A stretch of DNA of 64,000 bases from NCBI GenBank assembly GCA_024734495.1, contig JALMQS010000099.1:71570249-71634248 (forward strand), written 5' to 3'. The translations under genes and the position numbers were made by a program. Below the pieces are notes generated by a model that was not told where the DNA came from, did not search any database, and was given only the letters and a program-made list of their open reading frames with translations. Below, piece after piece: positions 30,450-41,559 of the stretch (position 1 is its first letter; each line of letters opens with the position of its first letter). This DNA is from Forficula auricularia. Lineage: Eukaryota; Arthropoda; Insecta; Dermaptera; Forficulidae.

Positions 30450-30985
30450 AGAGAACTGAGAGTTGTCTTCTAATTCCCCCCCCGAAACTGTTCAAGGGGA
30501 AAATGTTTTCCGATCGGAATTGGTGGCGTCTGTCTGTCTGTCGCGTCTCTTCGCATAAATTTCCAACTTAAAAGATATGCAATGAATAGCAAAGTCCCGG
30601 ACAGGCCCAAGTCCTTTTAAGTCCTTAAAAAGCGTTCCGTCCATTATAAATGGCTTTCAAATCAACGGATGTGAATGGCGGAATTTGCTACTTTTCTAGA
30701 CGAACAGGAGCTAATCAAATATAGCAGAGGCGGATCGGTATGTCTGTCTGTCTGTCGTTTTATGGAGCATTGATTCTGATAGGACACACATGCGCCCGCC
30801 CTGGCTTCCCAAGTTTGATTAAATAAATCGCTCCCCAGGATAATATACTCTTGGACGAAATGGGTGGAAAATCAACCCCTTAATGGATTAGTCTGCAATT
30901 TAATGAGCGATTTGTTTGAAATCCATCCTCATCTCTGAGCAGTTAATAAAATATGAAAAAAAAAACTGTATTGCACTAAGCGTAA
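30450..30985. other. Repeat-poor, GC-richer island (candidate host regulatory DNA)
   Basis: Compositionally unlike its surroundings and with no match to any repeat in the window. It has two TCTG microsatellite tracts (near 30529 and 30741) and several AT-rich motifs of homeodomain type (taatcaaat, ttgattaaataaatcg, caatttaatgag). No frame is convincing. It could be a conserved non-coding element; this is an inference. Confidence 0.3.
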
Positions 30986-31487
30986 GTTTTCATTCAAGTT
31001 AACTTACAATCAAATACACAATAAGTTCAGATAAAGTTTTCAGGCAAGGATTTGATCAACATTTCTAATTTTAATTAAAAAGATTTTGTTTTCCTGAGAG
31101 TAGTTGAGTTCTATGGTAAATTTCCAAATTTTCATTGATAAAAGGAGAAACTTGAATTTATAATAAACATTTTGAGATTGTTTTCATAAACGAATTTCAT
31201 TCATTCATTCATTTGCCTATTGGTAACTAGAAATTGCAGATACGCCAACTGGTGGTGAAAGCTTGAACTAGCTCATTGGGGTCTTTAGACAGCCAATTTA
31301 TTTATTTATTTTTTAAATGACATATAAACAAAAATAAAAATAACTACATACTTTGGAACGCCTGTATTTAGGCAACCATTTAGACGCAGAAGAATGAAAG
31401 CTGCGTATGAGCTAGGCGATCCAGTCGTTGATGGAATTCTCCAGACATGTAAGCCATCAAGTAGTATGTAGGAAAGGATAATTTTTA

Positions 31488-31777
31488 CTTCTTCTTCTTA
31501 TTGTGTCATGGCCGAACGGGCCTCGGCTGCTCTCCACATATACCTATACCTGTGCTGAGTGTCTTTAGCTGTTTTACACAGATATATACGGGAACTACTT
31601 TTTAACGCCGGTTCCGAACGGCTAGTTTGGAGAGGTTGACTAGGGAATTATACTCTTGATAGGTTGCCATTGCTTTCCAAAAGGAGGCGACTGCAAATAT
31701 CTGCCGAGACTCAGCCTCGCACCAGCATACTTCAGGACAGAGGCCCAACACTCTAACCACTGACCCACAGTCGCCTC
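31488..31777 (-). mobile_element. tRNA-derived SINE with 9-bp TSD
   Basis: Minus-strand SINE. The head is tRNA-like (GTGGGTCAGTGGTTAGAG as A-box region; a B-box-like tgcgaggctgagtc, partly degenerate), the middle contains ggaaagcaatggcaacct, and the 3' part has gaggcccgttcggccatgac followed by AAG repeats. Duplication taattttta lies at 31479-31487 and 31778-31786. The clear TSD indicates L1/CR1-type target-primed insertion. Confidence 0.85.
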
Positions 31778-31786
31778 TAATTTTTA

Positions 31787-33090
31787 TATATTTTTACACA
31801 TTTTAATAAGATTTTATTGATGCATTTGTCTCATTAAAATGTATTATTTGAGTGGTTTTAGCCGAAAAATCTTTCCCGACATTATATTTTTTTTCCTGTA
31901 TTTGTACCTTGGCATGGTGGGTTATTCACACTTCAAAATTTTATTTTATATATAGGTGTAGGTATGCTTAATTGTATCAACCACAGGCAACCCTAAATGA
32001 TTTTTTCTTAAAAATTTGTTTAGAGGTGATAAATAAAACATTTTTCAACAGAGAAAATAAAATAAAAATCTTTTACAAGTTTCAGGATATCTCAAAACTT
32101 AACTTTAAGTTGTAATAAAATTTTAGATTTTCTTTTGGAATATGGACGAATAGAGGGATGAAAAATAAAAAAAAACCAATAGCCTTGGGGAGGGTGTATA
32201 TAAGAGAATTTGAGTTCCGGCGTAACCTCCTTCCTTCCGCTTCAAGAAAACAAACTTTGTTCCCGTTTTAAAAATTACAATCATTTTTCAATATTTTTCT
32301 TCCTCGTCGTTTTTTTTCATTCTTCACCCTTTTTCTCATCCACCCTCCCTCCTTATCACTCCTCACATTCTTCTCATTTTTTTTATTCTGTTCTCTTTGA
32401 TAGAAAAATAAAGCTTTAAGCTCAATTGTAAATTGAAATTTTAATAAAGAAAATATATTCTCCATCAAGATGAACAAAAAAAAAAAAAAACAGAGGGGAA
32501 AAAATTAAACTTGGAAATGAATTTTCCATTATTTCGAAGTATTTTAAGTTGTATGGGGAGTTTTTTTTTATTATCTCTGAATTGAATATTGAATTAATTG
32601 AATTTATAAGAATTATTATTAACGCGGAGTTAAGGGATTTAATCTCTGCTTAAAGTAGAGCTCCATAAAGATAGGTATTCGCAGCCACCCTTTTTGATCC
32701 GGTTATAGTATGGCGATGCAAGTGTAAATCTGGTATTTTGTAACGTTTAATTATTAAAGAGAAAATTTCAAAAATTCCCTTCAAAGCTTTTTGTATAACT
32801 TCCAGCTTTAAAAATCAAAAACGAATTTTTCAAAATCCAATGTCAAAGATTTAAAACTTCATTTGTAAGATTACGCGGTCTAATGATTCTAAATTTAAGC
32901 ACTTAGCCTTCTGACATTTAATTAAATATGATGCATTCCATTGGATCTATTAAATGATAGCCTCTTGTGATTTTCTTAAAAAATTTAAATCTAAACTATC
33001 TCATATTCAATTTGGAACCTTTATTTAAACTATATGAGAGGATCAGAAGCAAGAGGGTACAAGCGTACAAGTGACATTTCTCAAAATAAA
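31787..33090. other. Unassigned AT-rich sequence
   Basis: No recognised gene. Overlapping frames on both strands at 32210-32477 are driven by pyrimidine/purine tracts. A weak cysteine-free hydrophobic frame is not supported. Confidence 0.4.
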
Positions 33091-33094
33091 TTGA

Positions 33095-33768
33095 CACGTT
33101 CTGATGTGGCCATACACTTGACTTTACCATACACTTCTGGTTGAGTTTAGTACAAAGGCCTAAATTTCCATTTGTTGCCCCCCGCCCTTCATTTTAGGAG
33201 GTTAGTTTTTGTATTTTTAGTCTTCTGGTAGCCCACTGATTATGTATACAAAATTTGATTGAGTTTGGTCCAAGGGCCTAGATTTTCATTTTTTGACCCT
33301 CCCCACCCCCCATTTTGGGAAGTTTGATTTTTCATTTTTTATTATGTATAGAAAATTTGGATGCGTTTGCTCAAATGGTCTAGATTATTTTTGGACCCCC
33401 CCCCCATACTTTTAGCGCCAGAAAAAATATATTTTCGTTATTATAGATTCATTTTATAGTATATTTCATTTTCTTGTTTTTCTAGTATGAAAATATTATA
33501 ATTTTAAATTTTAACTCCACCCTCCTCCCCCGTTAATTTTTGGTCTAAATGCACCAAAATCTAACCAGCTCTTAATCTCAATGCACCAAAACTACGTGTG
33601 AAATTTGGTTTCGATATTCACACTAGTTTTTGAGCTAGCTCGTCCACGAAATTTGGTAACGCACAGACTAATTAACAGACTAACAGAAATGTTGACAAAA
33701 CAGTTATTATCTCGAAAAATATATTTTTTTCTATGTTCCCTTATTAGAGATTTTTTGTACCTTCTGAC
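33095..33768 (+). mobile_element. Hairpin-ended element with ~120-bp units, copy 3 (3'-truncated)
   Basis: Starts with gacacgttctgatgtggcca and acttgactttaccataca, followed by about two tandem units and the aaaactacgtgtgaaatttg / ctcgtccacgaaatttggta segment, then breaks off near 33768 before the 3' hairpin. Confidence 0.65.
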
Positions 33769-35080
33769 CAGTAGCGTGCTGTGATGCTCTGGATGCGAGA
33801 ATCCCTAAAATTTCAAACATTTAGAGTATTTTTAATAGTAGATAAAGTCGACTTGAAAAATTCTGGAGGATCTTTAAATTTTCAAATTCTTATCAAATTA
33901 TTTCAAATATTTCTATAATTAACATACTTTCTTTTGAAAAGTATGTATTTCGTTCTCGAAATGAAATAAAATTGTTGTATAGTTTAAAGGGGAAATTAAA
34001 ATGAATTATTTTTCCGAAAAGATGCAGATAGAAGGTTTAAAGTACCTGCCTGGATTATCTTCCAGTTCAAACATGTCAAAGACAAGCCCAGACGAGTTTT
34101 AGTCGAATAATAATAGTTCTCGCTGAGTAACTATTAATATAAAGAACGGAATAAATAAAGATGATTCGAGAATCTTTGGACTAATCCATTTCTAAGACCT
34201 TTCAATATAGAAGATCGGAAATAACTAAGAATACTATAGACAAGTCAAAGCTTGCTTATAGCTATAGAATTAGGAAAAATTTAAGATTTTCTTATAGGAC
34301 TGATTCATTGTGGAATATGATCGATTTACATCTCAGGGACTGTGGAGTTAAGTCACAAGAATTAATTTCTGACTCCTACCCTCATTGACACAATGGAGTA
34401 TCCGTTTGGGGCGAAGGTCATAAATTATATTTTTTAAAAATCTAATGTTAAATGAAAAATAACGAAAATAATGCCATATTTGATGAAATTTACAAAAAAA
34501 GTGAAGTTTAAAATAAAATTTCAAAAAATGAAGGGTTATTTTTGGACAGCATCTTGCGGTTGAAAAGCCACTGCTTTTGACATATAATTAAAAATAATTC
34601 ATTCAATCTGATCTAATAGATGACACCCTCTTGTGAATTTCTTACTTAATAAAAATATATATTCAACTGTAATTTATCGTACATTTTTCTACCAGTATCG
34701 ATTTTTGCAGCATGTCTCTATTATCAAACTATGAAAGAGGTATGGTGGTTGGGAGTTGAGGGTTGAGGTTTAAGGGTGGTTCCAAATTCCTACGCATTCT
34801 TTCTCTCTCTCGTGTGTGTGAGTGTGTGTGTCGTAGCTGGGTCGATATCCCAGATCGCAGTCGCAGCATCCCGAGGCCATTCCATGCCATGTCTAAATAT
34901 CTTAGAATGGCTTCCACTAGGCTTCTGGCACTTAGAACAAGTGTTTACTCCACAGCCACTTGGAGGTCCAAGTCGACACCAAAACATCTTTAATATTTAA
35001 TCATCTCTGTTAATCCTTGTTTATCAACACCAACGAAATTTTTTAATGATACATCAATTGAGCCTTCTCTTCCTAAAGCA
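33769..35080. other. Mostly unassigned; short GC-richer block at 34760-35000
   Basis: 34760-35000 has near-coding composition on both strands (minus frame contains GPPSGCGVNTCSKCQKPSG, with four cysteines), a CT/GT microsatellite, and no recognised domain. It may be an old repeat or exon fragment. The rest is AT-rich. Confidence 0.3.
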
Positions 35081-35881
35081 ACGGTTCCCAACTTTATACT
35101 ACTACTACGTTTCCTTGAAAAAAATCCTCCCCCTTTTCTTTTTCTTTTACTTGGCAGTAAATGGGATTGAGCCGTCACGCATCACGCGTCACGGTTGGTA
35201 CCAATTCAAGCCATATACATATGGCGCTGTAGCATTAACTCTAAGCTCAAATTAATATGTTATATTTGAATTTTGGCGCTCATGTAGATTTTATTTTCTT
35301 GGGCAGTAAATGGGATTGACCCGCCACAAGTCACGTCACGGGTCACGGTTGAGCTGTGGTCAAGTGGCAGTTCAATTATTGTATGAAAATTATTAAAATG
35401 TATATTTTTATAAAAAAATTTTAATTATACTTTTAATTATTTTTTGGGGTTGTTAAATATATAATATTTACCTTATGTTATTTTTAAATATAATATTATT
35501 TTAATTATAACATAACATAAATATATATTTAACAACCCCCAAAAAATAATTAAAAGTTTAATTAAAAAAATGTATGTTTTTATAAAAATATAAATTTTAA
35601 TAAATTTAGAATATTAGAACTATAAATGCCATATATAAGTTATCACATCTGTCGTGTGGTCTTAAGCACACACCCGAGTTTTTTTAATAAATATAATCAT
35701 ATAGATAAAAATGTAAAAAAAATTTTTTTTAAATATATTTATTTACTGAATTTTTACTGTTAAGTTACGATATGAAGTTTTATTTATTCGTATATATTTA
35801 TAGCATGAAAATCAATTTTTCATTAAAAATTCTCGAGCCTCCCCTGGCACTAGTCCGGTCTTCTCTGGATGGAAACCACTG
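35081..35881. mobile_element. hAT-type non-autonomous element
   Basis: The left end caacggttcccaactt and reverse-complemented right end caGTGGTTTCCATCC are hAT-like inverted termini. Flanks tcctaaag (35073-35080) and ccttaaag (35882-35889) agree at 6 of 8 positions. Inside are two direct copies of a gcagtaaatgggattgacc-type unit (about 35150 and 35298) and a nested foldback at about 35429-35555 (tttggggttgttaaatatat and its inverse). Non-coding. Confidence 0.65.
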
Positions 35882-36073
35882 CCTTAAAGTACATATATTA
35901 AATATTAAAATAATAAATTTGATATGAATTTTTTAAAAATGGTGAATTAAACCAAAAAATCTTTTTTCATCTTTTACATCAACTTGAAAAGATTATGTTA
36001 TAGAAACAACAAACTCTTAATAATCTTTTATTACTTTGAAATGAAAAAGGGCTTAAATTGACTTTTTGTTACC

Positions 36074-36106
36074 CTGAAGAAGGAGAGAATAAATCTCCGA
36101 AACGTC
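36074..36106 (+). ncRNA. Hammerhead-like motif, core intact
   Basis: CTGAAGA, an extra A, perfect 5-bp stem GGAGA/TCTCC, GAAAC, GTC. Helix I can form about nine pairs (tttgttacc / ggtttaacaaa) with a 2-nt bulge, similar to the internal loops of natural type I hammerheads. Downstream sequence through ccagtccgtctcct near 36206 matches the element at 8.9-9.6 kb. Confidence 0.65.
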
Positions 36107-36445
36107 GGTTTAACAAATAAATGTAAAATAATAAAACTATTATAGTCTTATTTTTTACAACCACCGTGGACTGCCTTGATCAACATCCAATTACATATTT
36201 ATACCAGTCCGTCTCCTAGAGAAAAACGGTATCACTTAAATTGAATGTTTTAATAACCATTATGTAAATTTTAACATTTTTATGGTTCCTTTAAAAAGGA
36301 AAAACGATGCTCTGATTCCTTCTGAAACGTTTGGATTTCTATTGTTTAGATAAAATAATTTTTTTTTCTTATCAACAAAGTATTTGAATTATCAATTACA
36401 AACGACTTTATTCTCATATATTTGAAATACATTAAAGCAATTTAA

Positions 36446-36660
36446 CAGAGGAAATTTAAATAATATATTCAATAATTTCTTATGTTAATTCTACATATTT
36501 AGAAAGTGCCTAGTGGTCAAGGCTCTCTTCGGCTATAGGAGAGAGAACGCAGGTTCGAGTCCCGCGGGGTCTTGAATTCATTTTTGCTTTTCAAAAAATA
36601 ATGAAAATTTTTTCTAAAAATATAGAATCAACATAAGAAATTATTGATTATATTATTTAA
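36446..36660. mobile_element. Inverted-repeat element enclosing a tRNA-like sequence
   Basis: The left arm (ttaaataatatattcaataa, tttcttatgttaattcta) and right arm (tagaatcaacataagaaatt, attgattatattatttaa) are inverted copies of about 55-60 bp. Between them lies only a tRNA-like sequence and a short spacer. The same arm is found beside the tRNA-like sequences at 9.3 and 59.66 kb. Confidence 0.75.
36506..36573 (+). tRNA. tRNA-like sequence (probably not functional)
   Basis: A-box-like GTGCCTAGTGGTCAAGGC, a CTCTC/GAGAG stem around cttcggctatag, and B box GGTTCGAGTCC (36552-36562) followed by a T-arm closure. The ends do not pair as an acceptor stem. It shares cttcggcta with the copy at 9313-9388, so both come from one tRNA-derived ancestor. 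Confidence 0.5.
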
Positions 36661-36697
36661 CTTTCTCGGTTCGATTGGTTTAAGAAATAAAATAAAA

Positions 36698-36729
36698 CTG
36701 AAGAAGTTGCGAACCAGCAGCGAAACGTT
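36698..36729 (+). ncRNA. Hammerhead-like motif beside the tRNA-like element
   Basis: CTGAAGA, an extra A, stem GTTGC/GCAGC (with a G-T pair), GAAAC, GTT. It lies about 40 bp beyond the right arm of the tRNA-like element. The would-be cleavage triplet is GTT, less favourable than GTC. Confidence 0.5.
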
Positions 36730-36880
36730 TGGCCTATTTAAATAAAAAACTTTGTATTTAATTTAAAGTCATGTCCAACTCCCTACGATTCCTTTAATTA
36801 TTAATCATAGAGACCAATAATGAAATAATAAAACTAATGTTTAAAGTTAATTTGTTTAAAATTTAATAACTTTTAAGGAG

Positions 36881-37140
36881 TTAGGTGTTGGTTCTAGGTG
36901 AAACATTTTAATATAATACTACAAACTTGAGCATGATGCAAGGTAGGTTTCACAAAAAGAAATAAAACAAAATTGAGTTTTGAATCCGATATATTTCGGG
37001 AGTAAACTGTTTTCTTTGACTCCTGATGATGGGCTCACCCCCGAAATATATCGGATTCAAAACTCAATTTTGTTTTATTTCTTTTTTGTGAAACCTACCT
37101 CGCATCTTGCTCAAGTTTTATTATTATATGTTTAAAATTT
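36881..37140. mobile_element. Penelope-like terminal fragment with inverted hammerhead parts
   Basis: Contains gtgttggttctaggtgaaac and gcaaggtaggtttcac, sequences that recur at 39170-39240 (inverted) and 57158-57235. It is followed by an inverted pair built on ccgatatatttcgg and ccgaaatatatcgg. The outer arms aaaacaaaattgagttttga and its inverse complete a foldback. Confidence 0.55.
37023..37052 (+). ncRNA. Hammerhead-like motif, ATC variant
   Basis: CTGATGA, an extra T, GGG/CCC stem, GAAAT, then TATATC with a self-complementary ATATAT helix III. Helix I is weak. The inverted partner upstream (36980-37000) lacks the CTGATGA half. Confidence 0.45.
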
Positions 37141-37159
37141 GAAATACCATTTATAAAAT

Positions 37160-38504
37160 ACTTGGACTTGATGTAGATGTAGATTGGCGTAACAATAAAT
37201 TAATTCACGATAGGCAATATGGATTCAGACAAAATCGTTCCACAGGCGACATCTTAACCTATGTCACCCACACCTGGAACAATACTCTAGAGGCCGGAAA
37301 AGAAACCTTCGCTGTAGCCCTTGATATCTCCAAAGCTTTTGACCAGGTTTGGCACAAAAATCTTCTTGCCAAACTGCCAGCCTTCGGATTCACACCAACT
37401 CTTCGCAAATGGATAGAAAGCTTTCTGACAAACCGAAGTATAAAAGTTGTGGTGGATGGAACATCATCTGAATCGTTCTCCACAAACTCTGGTGTTCCCC
37501 AGGGCTCCGTAATCTCCTCCACACTCTTCCTAATTTATATAAACGACCTTTGCGATCAAACAGCAAACCCCACTCATTGTTACGCCGACGATAGCACTCT
37601 ACACGGCAAACCCCCACTCCCGAATAATCGAATCAATGTTACCTCCTCAATTACTCTCGACCTAGACAAACTGAATAAATGGGGCTCACAAAATTTAGTT
37701 AACTTCAATTCAAACAAGACTCAATGTTGTCTAATTTCTAGGCGCGAAAATAAAGATTTCCCTGATATTCACTTCGATTCGAATACCCTAAAAATGTGTG
37801 ACAGCCTATCCATGTTGGGAGTCTCTGTCGCATCTGACCTGTCTTGGAATGAACACATCTCCTCTGTGGCGAAATCTGCAGCAAGGAAGATTGGCTTCTT
37901 ATTCAGGTCCAATCGATTTTACAAACCCCCACAACTTCTCACCATCTACAAGGCCCAAATCCGCCCCTGTCTCGAATACGGCTCTCATCTATGGAGCCTC
38001 AAAATACTCTCTTGCTACCCTGGATGCAATTCAGAAACGAGCCGTCAGGCTAATTGACGATTCTACCCTCACCGACTCCCTCGACTCGCTGGCTCATCGA
38101 AGAGATGTCTCTGCCCTTTCCCTTTTCTATAGATACTATCACGACAGGTGCTCTGATGAGATAAAATCAATAATTCCCCCCAAAGCATGCTTTGCACGTA
38201 GCACGCGTTTTGCCGACTCCCAACACTCTCTCGCGGTCAAATTAGAAAAGTGCCGGACCACTTCATTCGCGAATTCATATATCCCCATGACTTCAAGGAA
38301 CTGGAACTCTCTTCCAGCCTCTATCTTTCCCAGCACCTATAATCTTCAAACCTTCAAAACCGGAGTGCATAGACACCTACGTCTACACCCTCTCACTTAA
38401 TCAACTTTCTCTTCTCTTCGGTAATGCAAGGGTCTTTCGAGATCCATAGGGGCTGCATCTTTACTGGTGCACCCCTTCTTGCATTCGATTGCATTAAAAA
38501 AAAA
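37160..38504 (+). mobile_element. 5'-truncated CR1/Jockey-group LINE
   Basis: Covers the reverse-transcriptase and C-terminal part of ORF2, a ~100-bp 3' UTR and a short A-rich tail (38496-38504). Its codon usage and GC content are higher than those of the surroundings. The C-terminal piece of a second copy is at 29180-29300. Confidence 0.85.
37170..38400 (+). pseudogene. LINE ORF2 reverse transcriptase, one frameshift
   Basis: The reverse transcriptase of a non-LTR element, which copies RNA at a nicked target. The frame runs open from about 37170 (LIHDRQYGFRQNRSTGD, RT motif 1/2 region) through motif A ALDISKAFDQVW, motif B SGVPQGSVISS and motif C CYADDS, with the catalytic aspartates retained, then the thumb (LNKWGSQNLVNFNSNKTQC, LGVSVASDLSWNEHI). 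A frameshift at about 37993-37996 shifts the reading from the LEYGSHLW segment to ASKYSLATLDAIQKRAVRL, which continues to a normal stop at 38400 with HRRDVSALSLFYRYYHDRCS and SRNWNSLPASIFPS. Apart from 5' truncation and this break the domain is well kept, so insertion was fairly recent. It has no RNase H. The 37449 ATG is internal, not the start. Confidence 0.9.
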
Positions 38505-38704
38505 CTAGGCAGGTACAACAGGGGCCCCCGCACAGGACCCAGTCTGTAGGAGGCCCTAAAATACATATAATTAATATAGCAAAAAATTAAATTGCTGAAC
38601 CATATAATAATCCAAATAAGTTCTTACAAAATTATACTACCTGTTTGATTAATATTTAATTAAAAGGTATTGGTATTCTAATTCAACATCTATTATCTTA
38701 AATT

Positions 38705-38880
38705 GAAAGTTTTTGTGCCGAGAGTAGCAGAATTTTTATATATTGAAGGAGACAATAAAAGAGTGTGTCTTCTGCTGGATGTATAAATTTTATTTATTTA
38801 TAACGAGACTATAGTTTGGAGGGCTTTTTCCTCTTCATCAGTCTATTACAATTGATTCACAGGAATTAATTTATGAATTA
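38705..38880 (-). mobile_element. Hammerhead-carrying element fragment
   Basis: Contains tgccgagagtagcagaattt, ttgaaggagacaataaaaga and gtgtgtcttctgctgga in the same arrangement as 27740-28020 and 56200-56455, with a minus-strand hammerhead-like motif. Confidence 0.55.
38807..38841 (-). ncRNA. Hammerhead-like motif, core mutated
   Basis: Minus strand CTGATGA and ACTATAGTC are present, but GAAAC is CAAAC. Probably inactive. Confidence 0.45.
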
Positions 38881-39084
38881 TAAATAAATATCCCCACCCC
38901 CTACATCTACCTTAGTGTAGATCCTCATTTCTCAGAAGGCCATTCAAAATTAAACAAAATAGACTTCCTACCTTTCTCCATCCACTAATTTTAAATATTT
39001 ATCCTTTTGTTATCTTAAAAATAAATTTTACCATTGACTTGTATTGAAATTCGACTTATCCAGGTCAGTTACATTCTGTAGCTC

Positions 39085-39119
39085 CTGAAGATGTGTTAGT
39101 CACCCGAAATATATATATC
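39085..39119 (+). ncRNA. Hammerhead-like motif, ATC variant
   Basis: CTGAAGA, an extra T, GTG/CAC stem, CCGAAAT, then an ATATATATC helix III/cleavage region. Three helix I pairs adjoin the core (ctc / gag). It is followed at 39170-39240 by an inverted copy of the gtgaaacctacc ... ggtgaaac module. Confidence 0.45.
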
Positions 39120-39240
39120 GAGATTAAAGATTCTCCAAAAATAAATTCGTTTTATTTTTTATATCGTAACGTGAAACCTACCAAGTATTTTTTATTCAAT
39201 AATTTAAAAAAATGTTTCACCAAGTACCAACACCAAATTT

Positions 39241-40239
39241 ATTAAAAACTATAAATAAATAAATAAAATTTATAATTCCAGCAGAAGACACACTCTTTTA
39301 TTGTCTCCTTCAACATCTATTAGCTGCTCATATATTTGAAATACAAATATATTTCAAATTCATGTATTTTAAAAAGTACATCTCTGTGTTTGAATTGAAA
39401 ATCATTTTAATTTACATGTATATACAATCCTTTATCTCTTTAACGTGGAATAAAATGAAAATAATCTCACAAAATGATTAAAACAAACAAAAAATATGTT
39501 TTTGTTATCTAGTTAATGAAATAATTTTGTAGTAAAATAATAAAAACAAACAAACAAATTAAGATTTTTATCAAAAAAAAAAAAAAAATTAACAAATAAT
39601 TGAAAAATTCAAATTTCTAGTTAAATGATTTTAATCTAGGATTTTAATTGAAGGATATAAAAATGTAATCAGTATCTCGTGAATAGCCTACCCTTTAAAC
39701 CCTATACTTAAATCTCCACCTTTTCACCCCAATCTTACAAATTAAATTCAACCTCTTATGCATATTATATAGAAAATAAAGATACAAATCATCAAGCGTG
39801 TATATTACAAGTAAAACAACAAACATAACTAAAACAAATCATTGAAGCAAACATAGATATTCATCAAATAAAAATATACACGTTTAGAAAAACATTCAAA
39901 AAAGGTTATTTAGATTTATTTTATATAGCTACGTTACAAAGTGTGTTCATTAATAGTAGATTTAAATACAAGTGATTTAATAAGGCGATATTTTGTCATG
40001 TGAGCATAAATTGGTGAAACATGGCCCAGGTAGTGTTTGCTTACAATTAATTTGAGGTAAGTATATTAATGAGCATAGGTTAGGAAAACTTTCAAACTCT
40101 GTTAGTAAATAGAAATATGTATTACCTATTTGAACAAACAACAAACATATAATCATTATCCAAAGGAATCCAATTTAAAGCAACTAAAAAATGATAAAAA
40201 TGATACCTACTGATTGTATTGGAGATGAAATTACTTTGA
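39241..40239. other. AT-rich spacer with one retroelement scrap
   Basis: 39255-39315 repeats the ccagcagaagacacactctt and ttattgtctccttcaa module. Otherwise A/T-rich with homopolymers. No gene. Confidence 0.5.
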
Positions 40240-40958
40240 AATAAGCTGACGTGTTCTGATGTGGCCATCCACTTGACTTTACCATACAACCTGGGCTCTA
40301 AAATTATTTATAATCAGTAGGGGGGGGTGTTAGTTTTTGCATTTTTATACTTCTGGGGTCCCACTGATTATGTATACAAAATTTGGTTGAGTTTGCTAAA
40401 TGTCCAAGATTTTCATTTTTTGACCCTACCCCCCCCCCCCAAATTTAAGAGGTTAGTTTTTTCATTTTTAGTCTTCTGGGGGTCCACTGATTATATATAC
40501 AAAATTTGGTAGAATTTGCTCAAATGGCCTAGATTTTTTATTTTTAACCCCCTCCACCTCCCTTAATTTTGGGTCGATATGCACCAAAATCTAATCAGCT
40601 CTTAATCTCAATAGACCAAAACTACGTGTGAAATTTGGTTTCGATATTCAAACTAGTTTTTGAGCTAGCTCGTCCACAAAAATTTGGTAACGCACAGACT
40701 AACAGACAACCGGACAGCCAGACAACCAGGCAACCAGACTAACAGACATTTTGACAAAACAATTATTATGTCGAAAAATATAATTTTTTCGATGTTCACT
40801 TATCTGAGCTTTTTTGTAGAGCGAAATGCCATGGTTTTGCTCAATTTTTTTACTCAAAATAGTTTCAGGCGTTTTTGAGATATTTCGAAAAAAAGAAGGA
40901 AAAACACTTTTTTCGTGCACAATTACAATACTTGACCATACCCTGTAAGGTAAAGTAA
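40240..40958 (+). mobile_element. Hairpin-ended element with ~120-bp units, copy 4 (nearly complete)
   Basis: Both ends are present: ctgacgtgttctgatgtggc and gactttaccatacaacc at the left; accatac-cct-gtaaggt followed by aaagtaa at 40935-40958 at the right. The left actttaccataca and the right end are imperfect inverted repeats. Two tandem units with a 122-bp period and a conserved 3' body lie between. The frames at 40327-40974 derive from the units. Confidence 0.75.
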
Positions 40959-41030
40959 AAATCCGCATATCCAATATGGGAATATCATTTATTAGAAAAC
41001 AATTTCCCGGTTTAGTGTTGTTTCGGAACC

Positions 41031-41062
41031 GACGTTTCGGAGGATTTCCCCTCCTTCCTCAG
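41031..41062 (-). ncRNA. Hammerhead-like motif, core intact
   Basis: Minus strand: CTGAGGA, an extra A, stem GGAGG/CCTCC, GAAAC, GTC. Helix I is short. Partner motif at 41210-41241. Confidence 0.55.
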
Positions 41063-41209
41063 GTTTTAAAAAGTTCAATTAATTACACTCTGTTCTACGG
41101 ATGATAGGAAATCGTAAATATCTATATTATTTCTGCTCACCAACTAACACTGAGTGAGAAGGCAGGTAGGATTGGTGCTATGCACTTCCTTCATTGAACT
41201 TTTTGAACC

Positions 41210-41241
41210 CTGAGAAAGGAGGGAATATCCTCCGAAACGTT
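41210..41241 (+). ncRNA. Hammerhead-like motif, degenerate
   Basis: CTGAGAA in place of CTGAGGA (core G lost), stem GGAGG/CCTCC, GAAAC, GTT. Inverted partner of 41031-41062. Confidence 0.4.
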
Positions 41242-41257
41242 TATAATTAAAATACTG

Positions 41258-41509
41258 ATGATGAATGTTAATATAGTGGTGTACCATAACTTGCAATCTG
41301 CAATGAGACCAGTTCCACACTGCGAAGAATTGCCCATATCAAAGCCTCCAGAACATGTGACATTAGATGAACAGAGTTCATCTGATGGAAGTAAGGAAGA
41401 AAAAGAAACAGATTTTGGTGAGACATCTTTTGAACAAAGCTGTTCATGTGAGCCTCGTTTATTCATTCAAGAAAAACTTAACGATCTCATACGAGATTTA
41501 AGGTTATAA
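41258..41509 (+). other. Unrecognised 83-codon reading frame
   Basis: An open frame with ordinary composition: AMRPVPHCEELPISKPPEHV, then SSSDGSKEEKETDFGETSFE with clustered acidic residues. It starts just after the hammerhead-like foldback and ends before a low-complexity block. No family recognised; no splice or promoter evidence. The minus-strand 91-codon frame over it is the alternative reading. It could be a transposon-derived acidic domain or chance. Confidence 0.25.
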
Positions 41510-41559
41510 AAAAAAACAGTCTCTGGTTCCCGTCAAAAGGGATGGAGTCTTCTTCATCT

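Noticed and set aside
37259..37617. Minus-strand frames over the LINE
   Set aside because: Antisense shadows of the reverse-transcriptase coding sequence.
36500..38504. Complete Penelope-like element with the RT at 37.2-38.4 kb as its polymerase
   Set aside because: That RT has CR1/Jockey-type motifs and C-terminus, with no GIY-YIG domain, so it is a separate LINE adjoining the hammerhead motifs.
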